From the NCBI GenBank assembly GCA_050186825.1, contig JBFWYD010000019.1, positions 62,001 to 126,000 of the forward strand: a stretch of 64,000 nucleotides of DNA, read 5' to 3'. Below the pieces are notes generated by a model. It was not told the origin of the DNA, ran no database searches, and saw only the letters and a list, made by a program, of their open reading frames with translations. This DNA comes from NORP233 sp050186825 (GTDB taxonomy: Bacteria; Planctomycetota; J058). Of this stretch, positions 1-8,870 are shown one piece after another. Position 1 is the first letter of the stretch; every line of letters starts with the position of its first letter. The position numbers and the translations under genes were made by a program.

Positions 1-264
1 CTCGACGTGAACCTGCTCTGGGCCTTCTACGTGCGGAAGCTCCAGCTCGTGCTGTTCGTCGACTCGGGCGACACAGGCGACTCGATCGACGACGTGTTCC
101 ACGCGCGCACCAAGTGGAAGTGGGGCACCGGCTTCGGCTTCCGGGTGTGGGGCGACAGCTTCGGGCTGACCCGCATGATCATTCGCTTCGACGTCGGGTT
201 CCGCATCGACGAGACCAACGACCTGGGGCCGCAGTACTACCTGGGAGTCGGGCAGAACTTCTAG
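1..264 (+). CDS. C-terminal fragment of an outer-membrane beta-barrel protein
   Basis: The reading frame is open from base 1 to a TAG, giving 87 codons of a gene that begins before the window. The chain alternates polar and aromatic residues in the manner of barrel strands and ends in GVGQNF, with the terminal Phe that outer-membrane proteins use for recognition by the Bam machinery. The motif GTGFGFRVW followed by a strand-like IRFDVGFR resembles the last strands of Omp85/BamA-type surface antigens. The family assignment is by pattern only, since the diagnostic N-terminal part is outside the window. Confidence 0.6.
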   Translation, partial: LDVNLLWAFYVRKLQLVLFVDSGDTGDSIDDVFHARTKWKWGTGFGFRVWGDSFGLTRMIIRFDVGFRIDETNDLGPQYYLGVGQNF

Positions 265-289
265 GAGCCCAGCCGGAGCCCGGGGAAGC

Positions 290-850
290 AGCAAGGGATC
301 TCGTGCCCGTGCCCGTGCCCGTGCCCGTGCCCGATCGAGCGCCTGCGCCGACCCTGTCGCCCTCGCTGTGGAGCAGTTCGCCTCCGGCCAAGCGAAGCCC
401 CGCCGCCACCGGACTCGGAGTCGCGCCTTCGCCCGATCGGGTGCCCTCTGCGTGCCTCTGGGATCTCTGCGCTGACTCACTCGCCCACGTCGATCCTCGC
501 GACCTTGGATCCACGACGGCGCCTCGTCGTCCAACGGAGGCGGACCTCCGAACCCGGTTCTCGAGGGACGGCGAGAGCGTCGGAGATCCGCGCAGAGATC
601 GCAGAGGCACGCAGAGGGCTCCAGGATCGGCGCAGGCGCGGCTCCAAGCCCGAGACCGAGTCCGAGTCCGAGACCGAGCCCGAGCCCGAGCCCGAGACCG
701 AGCCCGAGACCGAGACCGAGACCGAGCCCGAGCCCGAGCCCGAGACCGAGGCCGAGACCGAGACCGAGGCCGAGTCCGAGAACGAGTCCGAGACGGCGGC
801 CGGGCACGGGCACGGGCAGACTCTCCCTCTCAGAACAAGACCGAGACCGG
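290..850. repeat. Palindromic family-A repeat region with hexamer arrays
   Basis: This 0.55-kb stretch carries no convincing gene. It starts with a run of CGTGCC hexamers (about 301-336). It then has the core CTCTGCGTGCCTCTG (about 447-461) and its inverted copy CAGAGGCACGCAGAG (about 602-616). Next is a long (GAGNCC)n array (about 648-800), and finally CACGGGCACGGGC (about 804-820), which is the inverse of the opening run. The order is symmetric, so one strand could fold into a long nested hairpin. Homologous pieces occur at 5128-5335, 12141-12375, 33675-33760 and 45958-46000. Confidence 0.8.
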
Positions 851-892
851 GCCCGAGCCTTGGCGCGGGGTGCTCGGCGTCCTCGGCGCAGG

Positions 893-898
893 TAGGCT
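893..898 (+). promoter_or_regulatory. Candidate -10 box (TAGGCT) for the kinase gene
   Basis: TAGGCT ends 7 nt before the ATG at 906, with no good -35 at 17 nt. Similar boxes lie at the same short distance from other starts in the window. If used, the transcript would be essentially leaderless. Confidence 0.35.
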
Positions 899-905
899 TG
901 ACCCC

Positions 906-3900
906 ATGCTCACCCCGGGCGACCAGGCGATCCTGGCGGCAGCGGTCCAGCGCGGGTTCATCGCGCCGGGCGACGCCGAGCGGCTCGGGACGCGCTATGG
1001 CGGGCCTCCCGGGCAGCTCGGGGCGGCGCTCGTGCATACGGGGGCCTTGAGCGCCGCGCAGCACGCGGAGCTGCTGCGCGGGCTCTCCGGGGTGGACGCG
1101 CGGGGGCTGATCGGGCCGGTGCCGCCCTCGACCGCGGCCGACAAGACCACCCCCGGGACGCACCGCTGGTCGTCCACGCCCGGGACGGGGCACTGGGCGG
1201 GCGCGGGCACGGGGGGAGTGACGCCCGGGACCGGCTACTGGCCCGGGAACGCGACGCCGCCCGCCGAGCCTTCGGGCGGGGGGCCCGGGGTGACGGGGGG
1301 CTCCGGCGCCACGGCCTCGCTCTCGTCCTCGGGGCGGCCGGGGCGGCGGCTGGTTGGGGCGCCCACGATCCCGGGGATCCGCGTCGAAGAGGAGCTCGGG
1401 CGCGGCGGCATGGGCGCGGTCTTCAAGGGGATCGAGGAGGCCAGCGGGCGCGCGGTCGCGATCAAGGTCCTGCTCAACGCGGGCGAGCGCCAGATCAAGC
1501 GCTTCGAGCGCGAGGCGCAGGCCATGCAGCGGCTGAAGCACGAGTGGATCATCGAGCTCGTCGCGGCCGGGACCGACCGCGGGCAGCCCTACATCGTCAT
1601 GGAGTACGTGACGGGCGGCGACCTCGAGCAGGCGCGGGAGCGCGGGCTCCCGATCCAGCGCACGCTCGAGGTCATGGCCAAGGTCGCGCGCGCGGTCGAC
1701 TTCGCGCACGGGCAGGGGATCCTGCACCGCGACCTCAAGCCCGCGAACGTGCTCCTCGACGCGGGCGGCGACCCGCGGGTCACCGACTTCGGGCTGGCCA
1801 AGATCCTCGACCGCGAGACCCAGCTCACGCGCACCAACGCGGTGATCGGCACGCCCTATTACATGGCGCCCGAGCAGGTGCGCGGGACGGGCTTCACCGA
1901 GAAGACCGACGTCTACATGCTGGGCGTGATCCTCTACGAGCTCCTGACCGGCGAGTACCCCTGCAACGGCGCCAGCCGCATCGAGCTCTACCAGGCCATC
2001 CAGCACCAGGTGCCCGCGGCGCCGCACCAGCTCGCGGCGGCGGTCCCGCCCGTGGTCTCGGCGCTGGTGATGTGGGCGATCGAGAAGGACCAGGACGCGC
2101 GCCCGAGCTGCCGCGAGCTGGGGGACGTCCTCGAGGACCTCGCGGCCGGGCGGCCGCCGCGCCTGCTCCCCCCGAGCCTGCGCCGCCCCGCGCTGCGGCT
2201 GGCGCTGCGCGCCGCGGCCGCGCTGCTCGGGCTGCTGCTCCTGGCCGGGGCGGGCTACGGCCTGCTCTCCTGGCGGCGCGAGGTCGTGGCCGCGCAGGAG
2301 GCGGCCGCCGCGGTCGAGGGCGTGGAGGAGGCGCTCGGCCGGGCGCGGCGCGCGCGCGGGCGAGACCTGGCCGCCGCGCAGGCCGAGGTCGAGGCCTACC
2401 GCGAGGCCGCCCGCCTGCGGGCCGAGGTCCCGGCGCGCGCGCGCGACGCGGCCGACGAGGCCTGGACCAGCGCCGGGGCGGACGAGCGTCGGGTCGACGC
2501 GCTCCAGCGCGCGCTGCGCGACCTGCTCGCCGCCGGACGGCCAGCCGAGGCCGCCCCGCTGGCGCGCGAGGCGGCCGCGCTGCTGCCTGAGCGCGCGGGG
2601 GCCCTGCTGCTGCTCGAGGTGCTCTCGCAGGACCCCGCCGGGGCGGCCGAGGCCCACGCCCAGCTGGCGCGGCTCGGGGCGCTGCGCGGCGAGGAGCAGC
2701 AGACGGCGGGCGAGGCGCTGCTCAGGATGGGCCGCGCGCGCGAGGCGGCCCTGGCGCTCGAGGGGGCGGCCCCGCCGCTGCGCGCGCTCCGAGCGCGCGC
2801 CTGGCGGCTCGCGGGCGAGCTGCAGCGGGCCGAGCAGGAGCTGCGCGACGCGGCCCCCGCGCCCCACGACCCGCTGGCGCTGCCGCTCGAGCGGGCGCGC
2901 GTGCAGGCCGAGCGCGGCCAGGCGGCCGCGGCGCTGCGGATCCTGGAGAAGCTCAAGGCCGGGGGCGACGCCCGCTGGCACGCGACCCGCGCCGCGCTGC
3001 TCGTGCGGCTCGGCCGTCCGGGCGCGGCGCTGGCCGCCCTGGCCCAGGCGATCGAGCTCGACCCCGCCTGGCGGGGAGAGCGCGGGCGCGTGCTCTTCGC
3101 CGAGGGGCACCGCCAGGACGGCGAGCTCGAGCTGGCCGCGGGCGCGCTGCCCGACGAGCTGCATCCCACCGACCCGGGGCGCGCGCGGCGCGAGGCCGAG
3201 GGCCGGGAGCGGGACCCCGCGGCCGAGCTCGACCTGGCGCTGGCGCGCTGGGCGAGCGGGGACGACGACGAGGGGCTGGCCAAGGCCTGCGCCCGCGCCC
3301 TCGCCCTCGCCGAGCGCTTCGCCGCCGGCCCCGCGCTCGGCGCCGCGGCGGCGCGCTGGCTCTCGCTGCTCGAGTCGAGCCGCGGGCGGCATCGCGAAGC
3401 CGTGGCCGCCGCCGAGCGCGCCCGGGCGCTCGCGCCGGGGTCCGTGAGCGACGCGGCCCTGGCCTGGGCCCTGTGGCTCGCGGGCGAGCACGCCCGCGCC
3501 GCGGCGACCCTGGGGCCCCAGGCCGCGGGCGCCGACGAGCCCGAGGCCGTGCTGCGCTGCCGGCTCGAGCTCGCCGCGCGCGCCGCCGTGCGCGAGCTGC
3601 GCGACGTCGAGGCCGCGCGCCAGGCGACGGCGGCGCTCCCCGCCCTTTACCCGCTCCGGGCCAGCCTGTCCCTGACCCTGGCGCAGCGCGCCCGCGCCGA
3701 GCCCCAGGAGCGGGCCGCCCTGAGCGCCGCGGCGCACCGCGCCTGGCAGCGCGGGGCCTCGCCGCCCAGCGTGCCGGTGGCCTCGCGCGCGGGCGCGGAG
3801 GGGCGGGCCCAGCTCGTGGCGCGGCTCTACGCCGAGGCCAGCCTGCTCACGCCCCTGCTCCGGCGCCCCCACGCCGGACCGGACGCGCGCGCGCGCGTCC

Positions 3901-5105
3901 AGCGCCTGCTGGCCCGGGTGGTCGCGCTCGAGCCCGAGCACCTGGCCGCGCTGGCGCTCCAGGCCACGCTCGCGACCGAGGCCGCGCCCCTCGACGCGCT
4001 GACCGAGCGCTTCCCCGCCCTGGACGTCCTGCGCCGGGCGCGCGTCCGGCGCGCGCTCTCCGCCCTGGGCAAGGACGCCGAGGTCAAGCGCCGCGCGCTG
4101 CTCGGCCCGCTCCGCCCCGAGTACGCCGCGCTCTCGCTCAGCCCGCGGCTCGAGACCGCGGAGCGCATCGACTGCGCCTGGGTCGCCCGGCGCACCGGCG
4201 AGCCGCAGCGCGCCCTGGCGCTGCTCCTGCCCGTGCTCGACGGCGACCACCGCGACCCCTTCGCCCTCGACGAGCTGCTCGAGGCGGCCCGCGAGCTGAA
4301 GCAGCCCCCCGAGCTCCTGGCGCGAATCGAGAAGGCGCGCGGAGAGGTGGCCCAGGCGCGCGAGGAGCTCAAGTCCCTGATCGCGCGCGCCCAGGTCAGC
4401 GAGGGCTCGACGATGCCCATCGAGGCCGCGCGCGCGCTCAAGCGGATGCGCCGCGACCTGCCGCTCTTCGAGGAGTTCCACCGCTGGGTGGCCGAGAGCC
4501 AGTTCGGCGAGGGCGCCTGGGCGCTGGCCGACCTGAGCGGCGGCGAGTACATCGCCGGGATCCGCACCCCCTCGACCACCTGCTACGCCACCTGGCTCTA
4601 CGCCTTCGGCTGGAACGAGCGCGCCCCACAGCAGCTCGTGTTCGACCTGGCCAAGGAGGAGCTCGCGCGCCGCCCGGACGCGGTCGGGCCCTACCTCGGC
4701 CAGGCGATCTTCCTGGCGGCGCGCTCCTACCTGCGCCGCGACCAGCGCGACCCCGAGGACATGGTCCAGGCGCTGCGCCTGACCCGCCAGGCCGCGCAGC
4801 TCGAGCCGGGCGCGATCGGCCCCCTGACCTTCACGCTCAACCTGCTGGTCTCGGCCGAGCGCTACGCCGAGGCCGAGGCCCTCGCGGACCACCTCGACCA
4901 GCTCGCCCCGCGCCTGGCCTACACCACCTACCAGCGCGCGCGCCTCCACGCCCGCAACGGGCGGGCCAGGGAGTGCGTGGAGCTCCTGAGCAAGGTCTCG
5001 CTCTCGCGCACCACGCGCCGCCTGCTGCTCGAGGACCCGAGCTGGGACCCGATCAAGGAGAGCAAGGAGTTCGTGGACTTCCTGAACAAGGTCGGGATCA
5101 AGTAG
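906..5105 (+). CDS. Membrane Ser/Thr protein kinase with C-terminal TPR-like region
   Basis: A 1399-aa receptor-type kinase. An N-terminal helical segment and a Gly/Thr-rich linker (to about residue 150) precede a Hanks-type kinase domain. The domain has the glycine loop GRGGMGAVF (about 165), AIKVLL lysine, HRDLKPAN catalytic loop (about 273), DFGLAK and APEQ, all intact, so activity is expected. A hydrophobic span at about residues 430-457 should anchor it in the membrane. The remaining roughly 940 residues are Ala/Leu/Arg/Glu-rich helical repeats of TPR type, likely outside the cytoplasm or a docking scaffold. The ATG at 906 was chosen because the upstream open frame runs through repeat DNA. 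Such kinases are typical of Planctomycetota and Myxococcota. The substrate is unknown. Confidence 0.93.
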   Translation: MLTPGDQAILAAAVQRGFIAPGDAERLGTRYGGPPGQLGAALVHTGALSAAQHAELLRGLSGVDARGLIGPVPPSTAADKTTPGTHRWSSTPGTGHWAGAGTGGVTPGTGYWPGNATPPAEPSGGGPGVTGGSGATASLSSSGRPGRRLVGAPTIPGIRVEEELGRGGMGAVFKGIEEASGRAVAIKVLLNAGERQIKRFEREAQAMQRLKHEWIIELVAAGTDRGQPYIVMEYVTGGDLEQARERGLPIQRTLEVMAKVARAVDFAHGQGILHRDLKPANVLLDAGGDPRVTDFGLAKILDRETQLTRTNAVIGTPYYMAPEQVRGTGFTEKTDVYMLGVILYELLTGEYPCNGASRIELYQAIQHQVPAAPHQLAAAVPPVVSALVMWAIEKDQDARPSCRELGDVLEDLAAGRPPRLLPPSLRRPALRLALRAAAALLGLLLLAGAGYGLLSWRREVVAAQEAAAAVEGVEEALGRARRARGRDLAAAQAEVEAYREAARLRAEVPARARDAADEAWTSAGADERRVDALQRALRDLLAAGRPAEAAPLAREAAALLPERAGALLLLEVLSQDPAGAAEAHAQLARLGALRGEEQQTAGEALLRMGRAREAALALEGAAPPLRALRARAWRLAGELQRAEQELRDAAPAPHDPLALPLERARVQAERGQAAAALRILEKLKAGGDARWHATRAALLVRLGRPGAALAALAQAIELDPAWRGERGRVLFAEGHRQDGELELAAGALPDELHPTDPGRARREAEGRERDPAAELDLALARWASGDDDEGLAKACARALALAERFAAGPALGAAAARWLSLLESSRGRHREAVAAAERARALAPGSVSDAALAWALWLAGEHARAAATLGPQAAGADEPEAVLRCRLELAARAAVRELRDVEAARQATAALPALYPLRASLSLTLAQRARAEPQERAALSAAAHRAWQRGASPPSVPVASRAGAEGRAQLVARLYAEASLLTPLLRRPHAGPDARARVQRLLARVVALEPEHLAALALQATLATEAAPLDALTERFPALDVLRRARVRRALSALGKDAEVKRRALLGPLRPEYAALSLSPRLETAERIDCAWVARRTGEPQRALALLLPVLDGDHRDPFALDELLEAARELKQPPELLARIEKARGEVAQAREELKSLIARAQVSEGSTMPIEAARALKRMRRDLPLFEEFHRWVAESQFGEGAWALADLSGGEYIAGIRTPSTTCYATWLYAFGWNERAPQQLVFDLAKEELARRPDAVGPYLGQAIFLAARSYLRRDQRDPEDMVQALRLTRQAAQLEPGAIGPLTFTLNLLVSAERYAEAEALADHLDQLAPRLAYTTYQRARLHARNGRARECVELLSKVSLSRTTRRLLLEDPSWDPIKESKEFVDFLNKVGIK

Positions 5106-5127
5106 CGGGACGGCGGCGAGCCCGAGC

Positions 5128-5335
5128 GGTCGCGCAGAGTCCGGGGGAGGAAGGGACCTCGTGCCCGTGCCCGTGCCCGTTGTTGCTCGACCAGGGTGAT
5201 TGGCGCCCACGCTGGCCCTCTCGCCCAGGCTGCGGAGCCAAGCGCCTCGCCCGAGCGGAGCTCCGCCGCCACCGGGCTCGGAGTCCCGCCTTCGCCCGAT
5301 CGGGTGCCCTCTGCGTGCCTCTGCGATCTCAGCCC
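5128..5335. repeat. Family-A repeat copy
   Basis: This gap repeats the order seen at 290-480: AAGGGACCTCGTGCCCGTGC, then a CCGCCGCCACCGG block, then CGCCCGATCGGGTGCCCTC followed by TGCGTGCCTCTGCGATCTC. It lacks the inverted half and the GAGNCC array. Nothing in it looks coding. Confidence 0.75.
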
Positions 5336-5339
5336 CCAC

Positions 5340-5368
5340 CTCGACCCTGACCTCCTCACGAGTAGGAT
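5340..5368 (+). promoter_or_regulatory. Candidate sigma70 promoter of pyrD
   Basis: CTCGAC (5340-5345) and TAGGAT (5363-5368) are 17 nt apart. The -10 ends 10 nt before the GTG start, so the leader would be only a few nucleotides. The AGGA inside the -10 could also serve as a ribosome site. Confidence 0.4.
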
Positions 5369-5378
5369 CCGCACCGCC

Positions 5379-6389
5379 GTGCTGCTCGACCTGCTCTACC
5401 GCCTCTCGCGTCCGCTCCTGTTCCGGCTCGACCCCGAGCGGGCGCACGAGCTGACCCTGTCCCTCGCGGCGCGCGCCCCGCGGCTGCTCGGCGCGCTGGC
5501 CGGCGGCGGCCCGCGTCCGGCGCCGCGCGAGCTGTGCGGGCTCACGATCTCCTCGCCGGTCGGGCTCGCGGCCGGGCTCGACAAGAACGCGGTCGCGCTT
5601 CCGCTCTGGGAGCGCCTCGGCTTCGGCTTCGTCGAGGTCGGGACCGTCACGCCGCGACCCCAGGCGGGGAACCCGCGGCCGCGCGTGTTCCGGCTCCCGG
5701 CGGCGCACGCCCTGATCAACGCCATGGGCTTCCCCAACGAGGGGGCCGAGGCGATCGGGCTGCGGCTCGAGGCGCTGCGCGCGCGCGGCCGCTGGCCGCG
5801 GGTGCCCGTGGGGATCAACCTGGGCAAGAACAAGGACACGCCGGCCGAGGACGCGCCGCGTGACTACGAGGCGGCGGCGCGGCGGCTGGTCGCGCTGGCC
5901 GACTACCTGGTCGTGAACGTCAGCTCGCCCAACACCCCGGGGCTGCGCGCGCTCCAGCAGGCGGGGGAGCTGCGGCGGATCCTCGAGGCCGTGGGCGCCG
6001 TGGCGAACGGCAAGCCCGTGCTGGTGAAGCTCGCCCCCGACCTCGAGGACGAGCCGCTGGTCGAGGCGGTCGAGGTCGCGCACGCCGCCGGCGCCGCCGG
6101 GCTGATCGCGACCAACACCACCCTGACCCGGCCCGTGCCCGACCCGGCCGGGCACACCGGCGGCTTCTCGGGGCGGCCGCTGTTCCCGCTGGCCCGCGGC
6201 CGGATCGAGGTCGTGCTCCGCGCCGCGCAGGGCCTGCCCGTGATCGGCGTGGGCGGGGTCGACTCGGCCGAGCGCGCCCGCGAGCTGCTCGAGCTGGGCT
6301 GCGCCGCGGTGCAGGTCTACACGGGCCTGATCTACGAGGGGCCGGGCCTGGCGCGCCGCATCAACCGCGCGCTGGCGCGCGGGGCCTAG
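5379..6389 (+). CDS. pyrD: Dihydroorotate dehydrogenase (quinone), class 2
   Basis: 336 aa, the usual length for class 2 enzymes. It oxidises dihydroorotate to orotate in pyrimidine synthesis, passing electrons through FMN to membrane quinone. The N-terminal helix (LLYRLSRPLLFRLDPERAHE) is the membrane-association element that distinguishes class 2. The core shows SPVGLAAGLDKN, the product-binding NAMGFPNEG, NVSSPNTPGLR with the class-2 catalytic serine, and the FMN phosphate-binding IGVGGVDSAE near the C-terminus. The GTG at 5379 places the start directly before the conserved helix; longer in-frame starts read through repeat DNA. It stands alone between repeat copies. Confidence 0.95.
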   Translation: MLLDLLYRLSRPLLFRLDPERAHELTLSLAARAPRLLGALAGGGPRPAPRELCGLTISSPVGLAAGLDKNAVALPLWERLGFGFVEVGTVTPRPQAGNPRPRVFRLPAAHALINAMGFPNEGAEAIGLRLEALRARGRWPRVPVGINLGKNKDTPAEDAPRDYEAAARRLVALADYLVVNVSSPNTPGLRALQQAGELRRILEAVGAVANGKPVLVKLAPDLEDEPLVEAVEVAHAAGAAGLIATNTTLTRPVPDPAGHTGGFSGRPLFPLARGRIEVVLRAAQGLPVIGVGGVDSAERARELLELGCAAVQVYTGLIYEGPGLARRINRALARGA

Positions 6390-6390
6390 C

Positions 6391-6545
6391 CGCATCCTGA
6401 CAGCGTCCACCGCCTGATTGGATGCCAGCCAGCGGGGTCCGCTCGTTCTCGTGAGCGCAGACGTCGTCGCGCCTCGGTCTACGACCACGAAGCCGATCAC
6501 GGCTACGAGCACGAGCCCGAGCACGGGAGTCGAGGCGATCGGCCG
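6391..6545. repeat. Family-B repeat copy (short)
   Basis: It contains ACAGCGTCCACCGCCTGATT, GGATGCCAGCC, TGAGCGCAGACGTCGTCGCG and a CGACCACGAAGCCGATCACG block with CGAGCACGAG repeats. The same blocks occur in the same order at 14824-15056. It occupies the pyrD/asnB gap at the 3' ends of the two convergent genes. Confidence 0.7.
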
Positions 6546-6563
6546 AAGCGGAAGGACCTCTGT

Positions 6564-8468
6564 CTACCGGGCGCAGACCTCGAACCAGGTCTCGAGCACC
6601 AGCAACGGGTAGAGCGCGTTGCGGTGGTCCCGGACGCCGCGGCGATGCTCGTCGAGCAGGCGCTCGACGACCGCCGGGCGAAACAAGCCGCGCTGGCGGG
6701 CCTCGGGGGAGAGCAGGCGCTCGCGCAGGAGCGCGTCGAGCCGGCCGCGGAACCAGTGCTCGAGGGGGACGCCGAAGCCCTGCTTCTTGCGCGTCAGCGC
6801 GCGGCGCGGGACGCGGCCGACCAGGGCGTGCTTGAGCACGCGCTTGCCGACCAGGCGGCGCTGCTTCAGGCGGGCCGGCAGGCGCGCCACGAGCTCGGCC
6901 AGCTCGTGGTCGAGGAAGGGCGAGCGGGCCTCGAGCGCGCAGGCCATGCTCGCGATGTCGACCTTGGCCAGGATGTCGTCCGGCAGGTAGGTGAGCACGT
7001 CCGCGTGGGCGCAGCGCTCGACGAAGGTCTCGCCGTCGGAGCGCTCGATCAGGCCCGAGACCAGGGCGCGCGCGTCGACGCCGCGCACGTCGAAGGCGAA
7101 GCCCGGCTCGTAGAGCTCGTCCTTGAGCGCGCTCTGGAGCTGCTCGAGCCGGGTCACGTAGAGCTCGCCCGGGCTGAGATGCGCGTGCTGGGCGTCGTGG
7201 CTGAGCTGCCCGGCGATGACGGGCGCGCCGCCGTGGCTGAGCAGCCCCAGGGCGAGCGGGTTCCGCGCCAGGGCGCGCAGGGGGCCCGGGGCGGCGCGCA
7301 CGCGCTCGTCCACCCGGGCGCCCAGGTAGCGTCCGTAGCCGAGGAACAGCTCGTCGCCGGCGTCGCCCGAGAGCGCCACGGTCACGTGCTGGCGCGCGAG
7401 CTGGCTGACCGCGAAGGTCGGCAGGGCCGAGGCGTCGGCGAAGGGCTCGTCGTGGTGGCGGAGCACCGTCTCGAGCGGCACGAAGTTGTCCGCGGTGAGC
7501 ACCAGCTCCGTGTGGTCGGTGCCGAGGTGCTCGGCCACCTCGCGCGCGTAGGCGCGCTCGTCGTAGTCGGGCTCCTCGAAGCCGATCGAGAAGGTGCGCA
7601 CGGGCGCGCTGGGCCGGGCCGCGACCATGCTGGCCACGATCGCCGAGGAGTCGACGCCGCCGCTCAGGAAGGCCCCGAGCGGCACGTCCGCGACCATCCG
7701 CAGGCGCACGGCCTCGTCGATCTTGGCCAGCAGCTCCTCCTCGAGGGCGCGCTCCTCGCGGTGCGAGGGGACGGGGCGCTTGGGCGCGAGCCGGAAGGTC
7801 CAGTAGGGCCGCTTACGCGCGCGGCCGTCCGCCTCGACGACCATCAGGTAGCCGGGCGGCAGCTTCTCGATCCCGAGGAAGGCGGTGCGCGGCGCGGGCA
7901 CGTAGCCGTAGGTCAGGTAGAGGTGCAGCGCGAGCGGGTCGGGCGCGCGCGGGACCTCGGGGTCGGCCAGGATCCCCTTGAGCTCCGAGGCGAAGCGCAG
8001 CCCGAGCGAGTCGCGGCGCAGGTAGAGCGGCTTCTGCCCGAAGCGGTCGCGCGCCAGCAGCAGCCGGCGGGCGCGCGCGTCCCAGAGCGCGAAGGCGAAC
8101 ATGCCGCGCAGGCGCTCGACCAGGCCCTCGCCGTGCTCCTCGTAGAGGTGCACCAGCACCTCGGTGTCGGTGCGCGAGCGGAAGCGGTGCCCCTTGGCCT
8201 CGAGCTCCGCCCGCAGCTCGCGGAAGTTGTAGAGCTCGCCGTTGAGGACCACCCACACCGTCCCGTCCTCGTTGGGCATCGGCTGGAGGCCGTCGTCGCT
8301 GAGGTCGATGATCGAGAGCCGCCGGTGCCCGAGCCCCAGCGGCCCGTCGAGGTGCACCCCGCGCCCGTCCGGCCCGCGGTGCGCCACGGCGTCGGTCATC
8401 CGGTCGAGCACCTCCCGGGCCGCCGCGCGGGAGGGGTCGAAGTGCAGCAGCCCGGCGATCCCGCACAC
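6564..8468 (-). CDS. asnB: Asparagine synthase (glutamine-hydrolysing)
   Basis: 634 aa. It makes asparagine from aspartate, glutamine and ATP. The GTG at 8466-8468 gives Met-Cys-Gly-Ile-Ala, so the catalytic Cys is residue 2 after Met removal, as in all class-II glutamine amidotransferases. This decides the start. The N-terminal domain carries HRGPDGRG, RRLSIIDLS and NGELYNFRELR. The C-terminal ATP-pyrophosphatase domain carries the P-loop LSGGVDSSAI (about residue 266) and SGDAGDELFLGY. In environmental bacteria AsnB homologues often amidate cell-surface or polysaccharide substrates instead, but nothing adjacent here points to that. A TAGACT box lies on the coding strand about 50 nt upstream. 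Confidence 0.93.
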   Translation of the reverse strand: MCGIAGLLHFDPSRAAAREVLDRMTDAVAHRGPDGRGVHLDGPLGLGHRRLSIIDLSDDGLQPMPNEDGTVWVVLNGELYNFRELRAELEAKGHRFRSRTDTEVLVHLYEEHGEGLVERLRGMFAFALWDARARRLLLARDRFGQKPLYLRRDSLGLRFASELKGILADPEVPRAPDPLALHLYLTYGYVPAPRTAFLGIEKLPPGYLMVVEADGRARKRPYWTFRLAPKRPVPSHREERALEEELLAKIDEAVRLRMVADVPLGAFLSGGVDSSAIVASMVAARPSAPVRTFSIGFEEPDYDERAYAREVAEHLGTDHTELVLTADNFVPLETVLRHHDEPFADASALPTFAVSQLARQHVTVALSGDAGDELFLGYGRYLGARVDERVRAAPGPLRALARNPLALGLLSHGGAPVIAGQLSHDAQHAHLSPGELYVTRLEQLQSALKDELYEPGFAFDVRGVDARALVSGLIERSDGETFVERCAHADVLTYLPDDILAKVDIASMACALEARSPFLDHELAELVARLPARLKQRRLVGKRVLKHALVGRVPRRALTRKKQGFGVPLEHWFRGRLDALLRERLLSPEARQRGLFRPAVVERLLDEHRRGVRDHRNALYPLLVLETWFEVCAR

Positions 8469-8780
8469 GGCCTGGAGGCTCCCTGGTGAGTGGGTGGGCC
8501 AGGAGTCTACTCCCCCACACCCCGCGCGCCCCTGGCCGACGACTCGGATAGAAGGGACGGCGTGCGCTTCCGGCTCCTGGGGAACCCAGCAACCGGCGGG
8601 TGAGCGGCTTCGCGGCGGCCGTGGCCGCCGCGGGCGGGCCGCCGCGGGCGGGCCCGCCCAGGGCGCGGCGTCAGCCACGCGCCCTGGCGCACGGACCTCG
8701 GGCGTCAGCCATGGCGCAGGTGGCTGCACGACCACCAGGCGCTTGGCCCGAGCCCCTTGGTCGCAGCCACCCGCAAAGGT
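8469..8780. other. Intergenic region with a hairpin and no gene
   Basis: About 310 nt without a supported gene. A 9-bp inverted repeat (GGTGGCTGC at 8719-8727 and GCAGCCACC at 8763-8771) with further internal pairing could form a stem. A TAGACT on the minus strand (about 8507-8512) is a possible -10 for the asparagine synthase gene. The block from 8620 to 8700 is simple CGGGC-rich sequence. Confidence 0.5.
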
Positions 8781-8870
8781 AGCTGCAGCCAGGAGGCCGA
8801 GCGGTCACTCCCTGGCGCCCTCGCCGCACCTGGCGCCGCCGCGTGGCCGCTCGGCCTCCTGAGCTGCAGC
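8781..8870 (-). terminator. Long hairpin downstream of the aminotransferase gene
   Basis: AGCTGCAGCC + AGGAGGCCGAGCGG (8781-8804) pairs with CCGCTCGGCCTCCT + GAGCTGCAGCT (8847-8871). The central 14 bp are perfect, and the whole stem is about 24 bp around a 42-nt loop. It touches the stop codon of the minus-strand aminotransferase gene. It has no clear U-tract, so it could equally be an RNA-stability or REP-like structure. Confidence 0.55.

Noticed and set aside
505..1050. A frame encoding an (ETE/EPE)n protein
   Set aside because: It is translation of the (GAGNCC)n array with no ribosome site or domain; it overlaps the kinase start.
477..6524. A 2015-codon open frame on the minus strand across the kinase and pyrD genes
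   Set aside because: It is the antisense of two clear genes. Long antisense frames are expected at this GC content, and its protein is Arg/Gly/Pro/Leu-rich with no domain.
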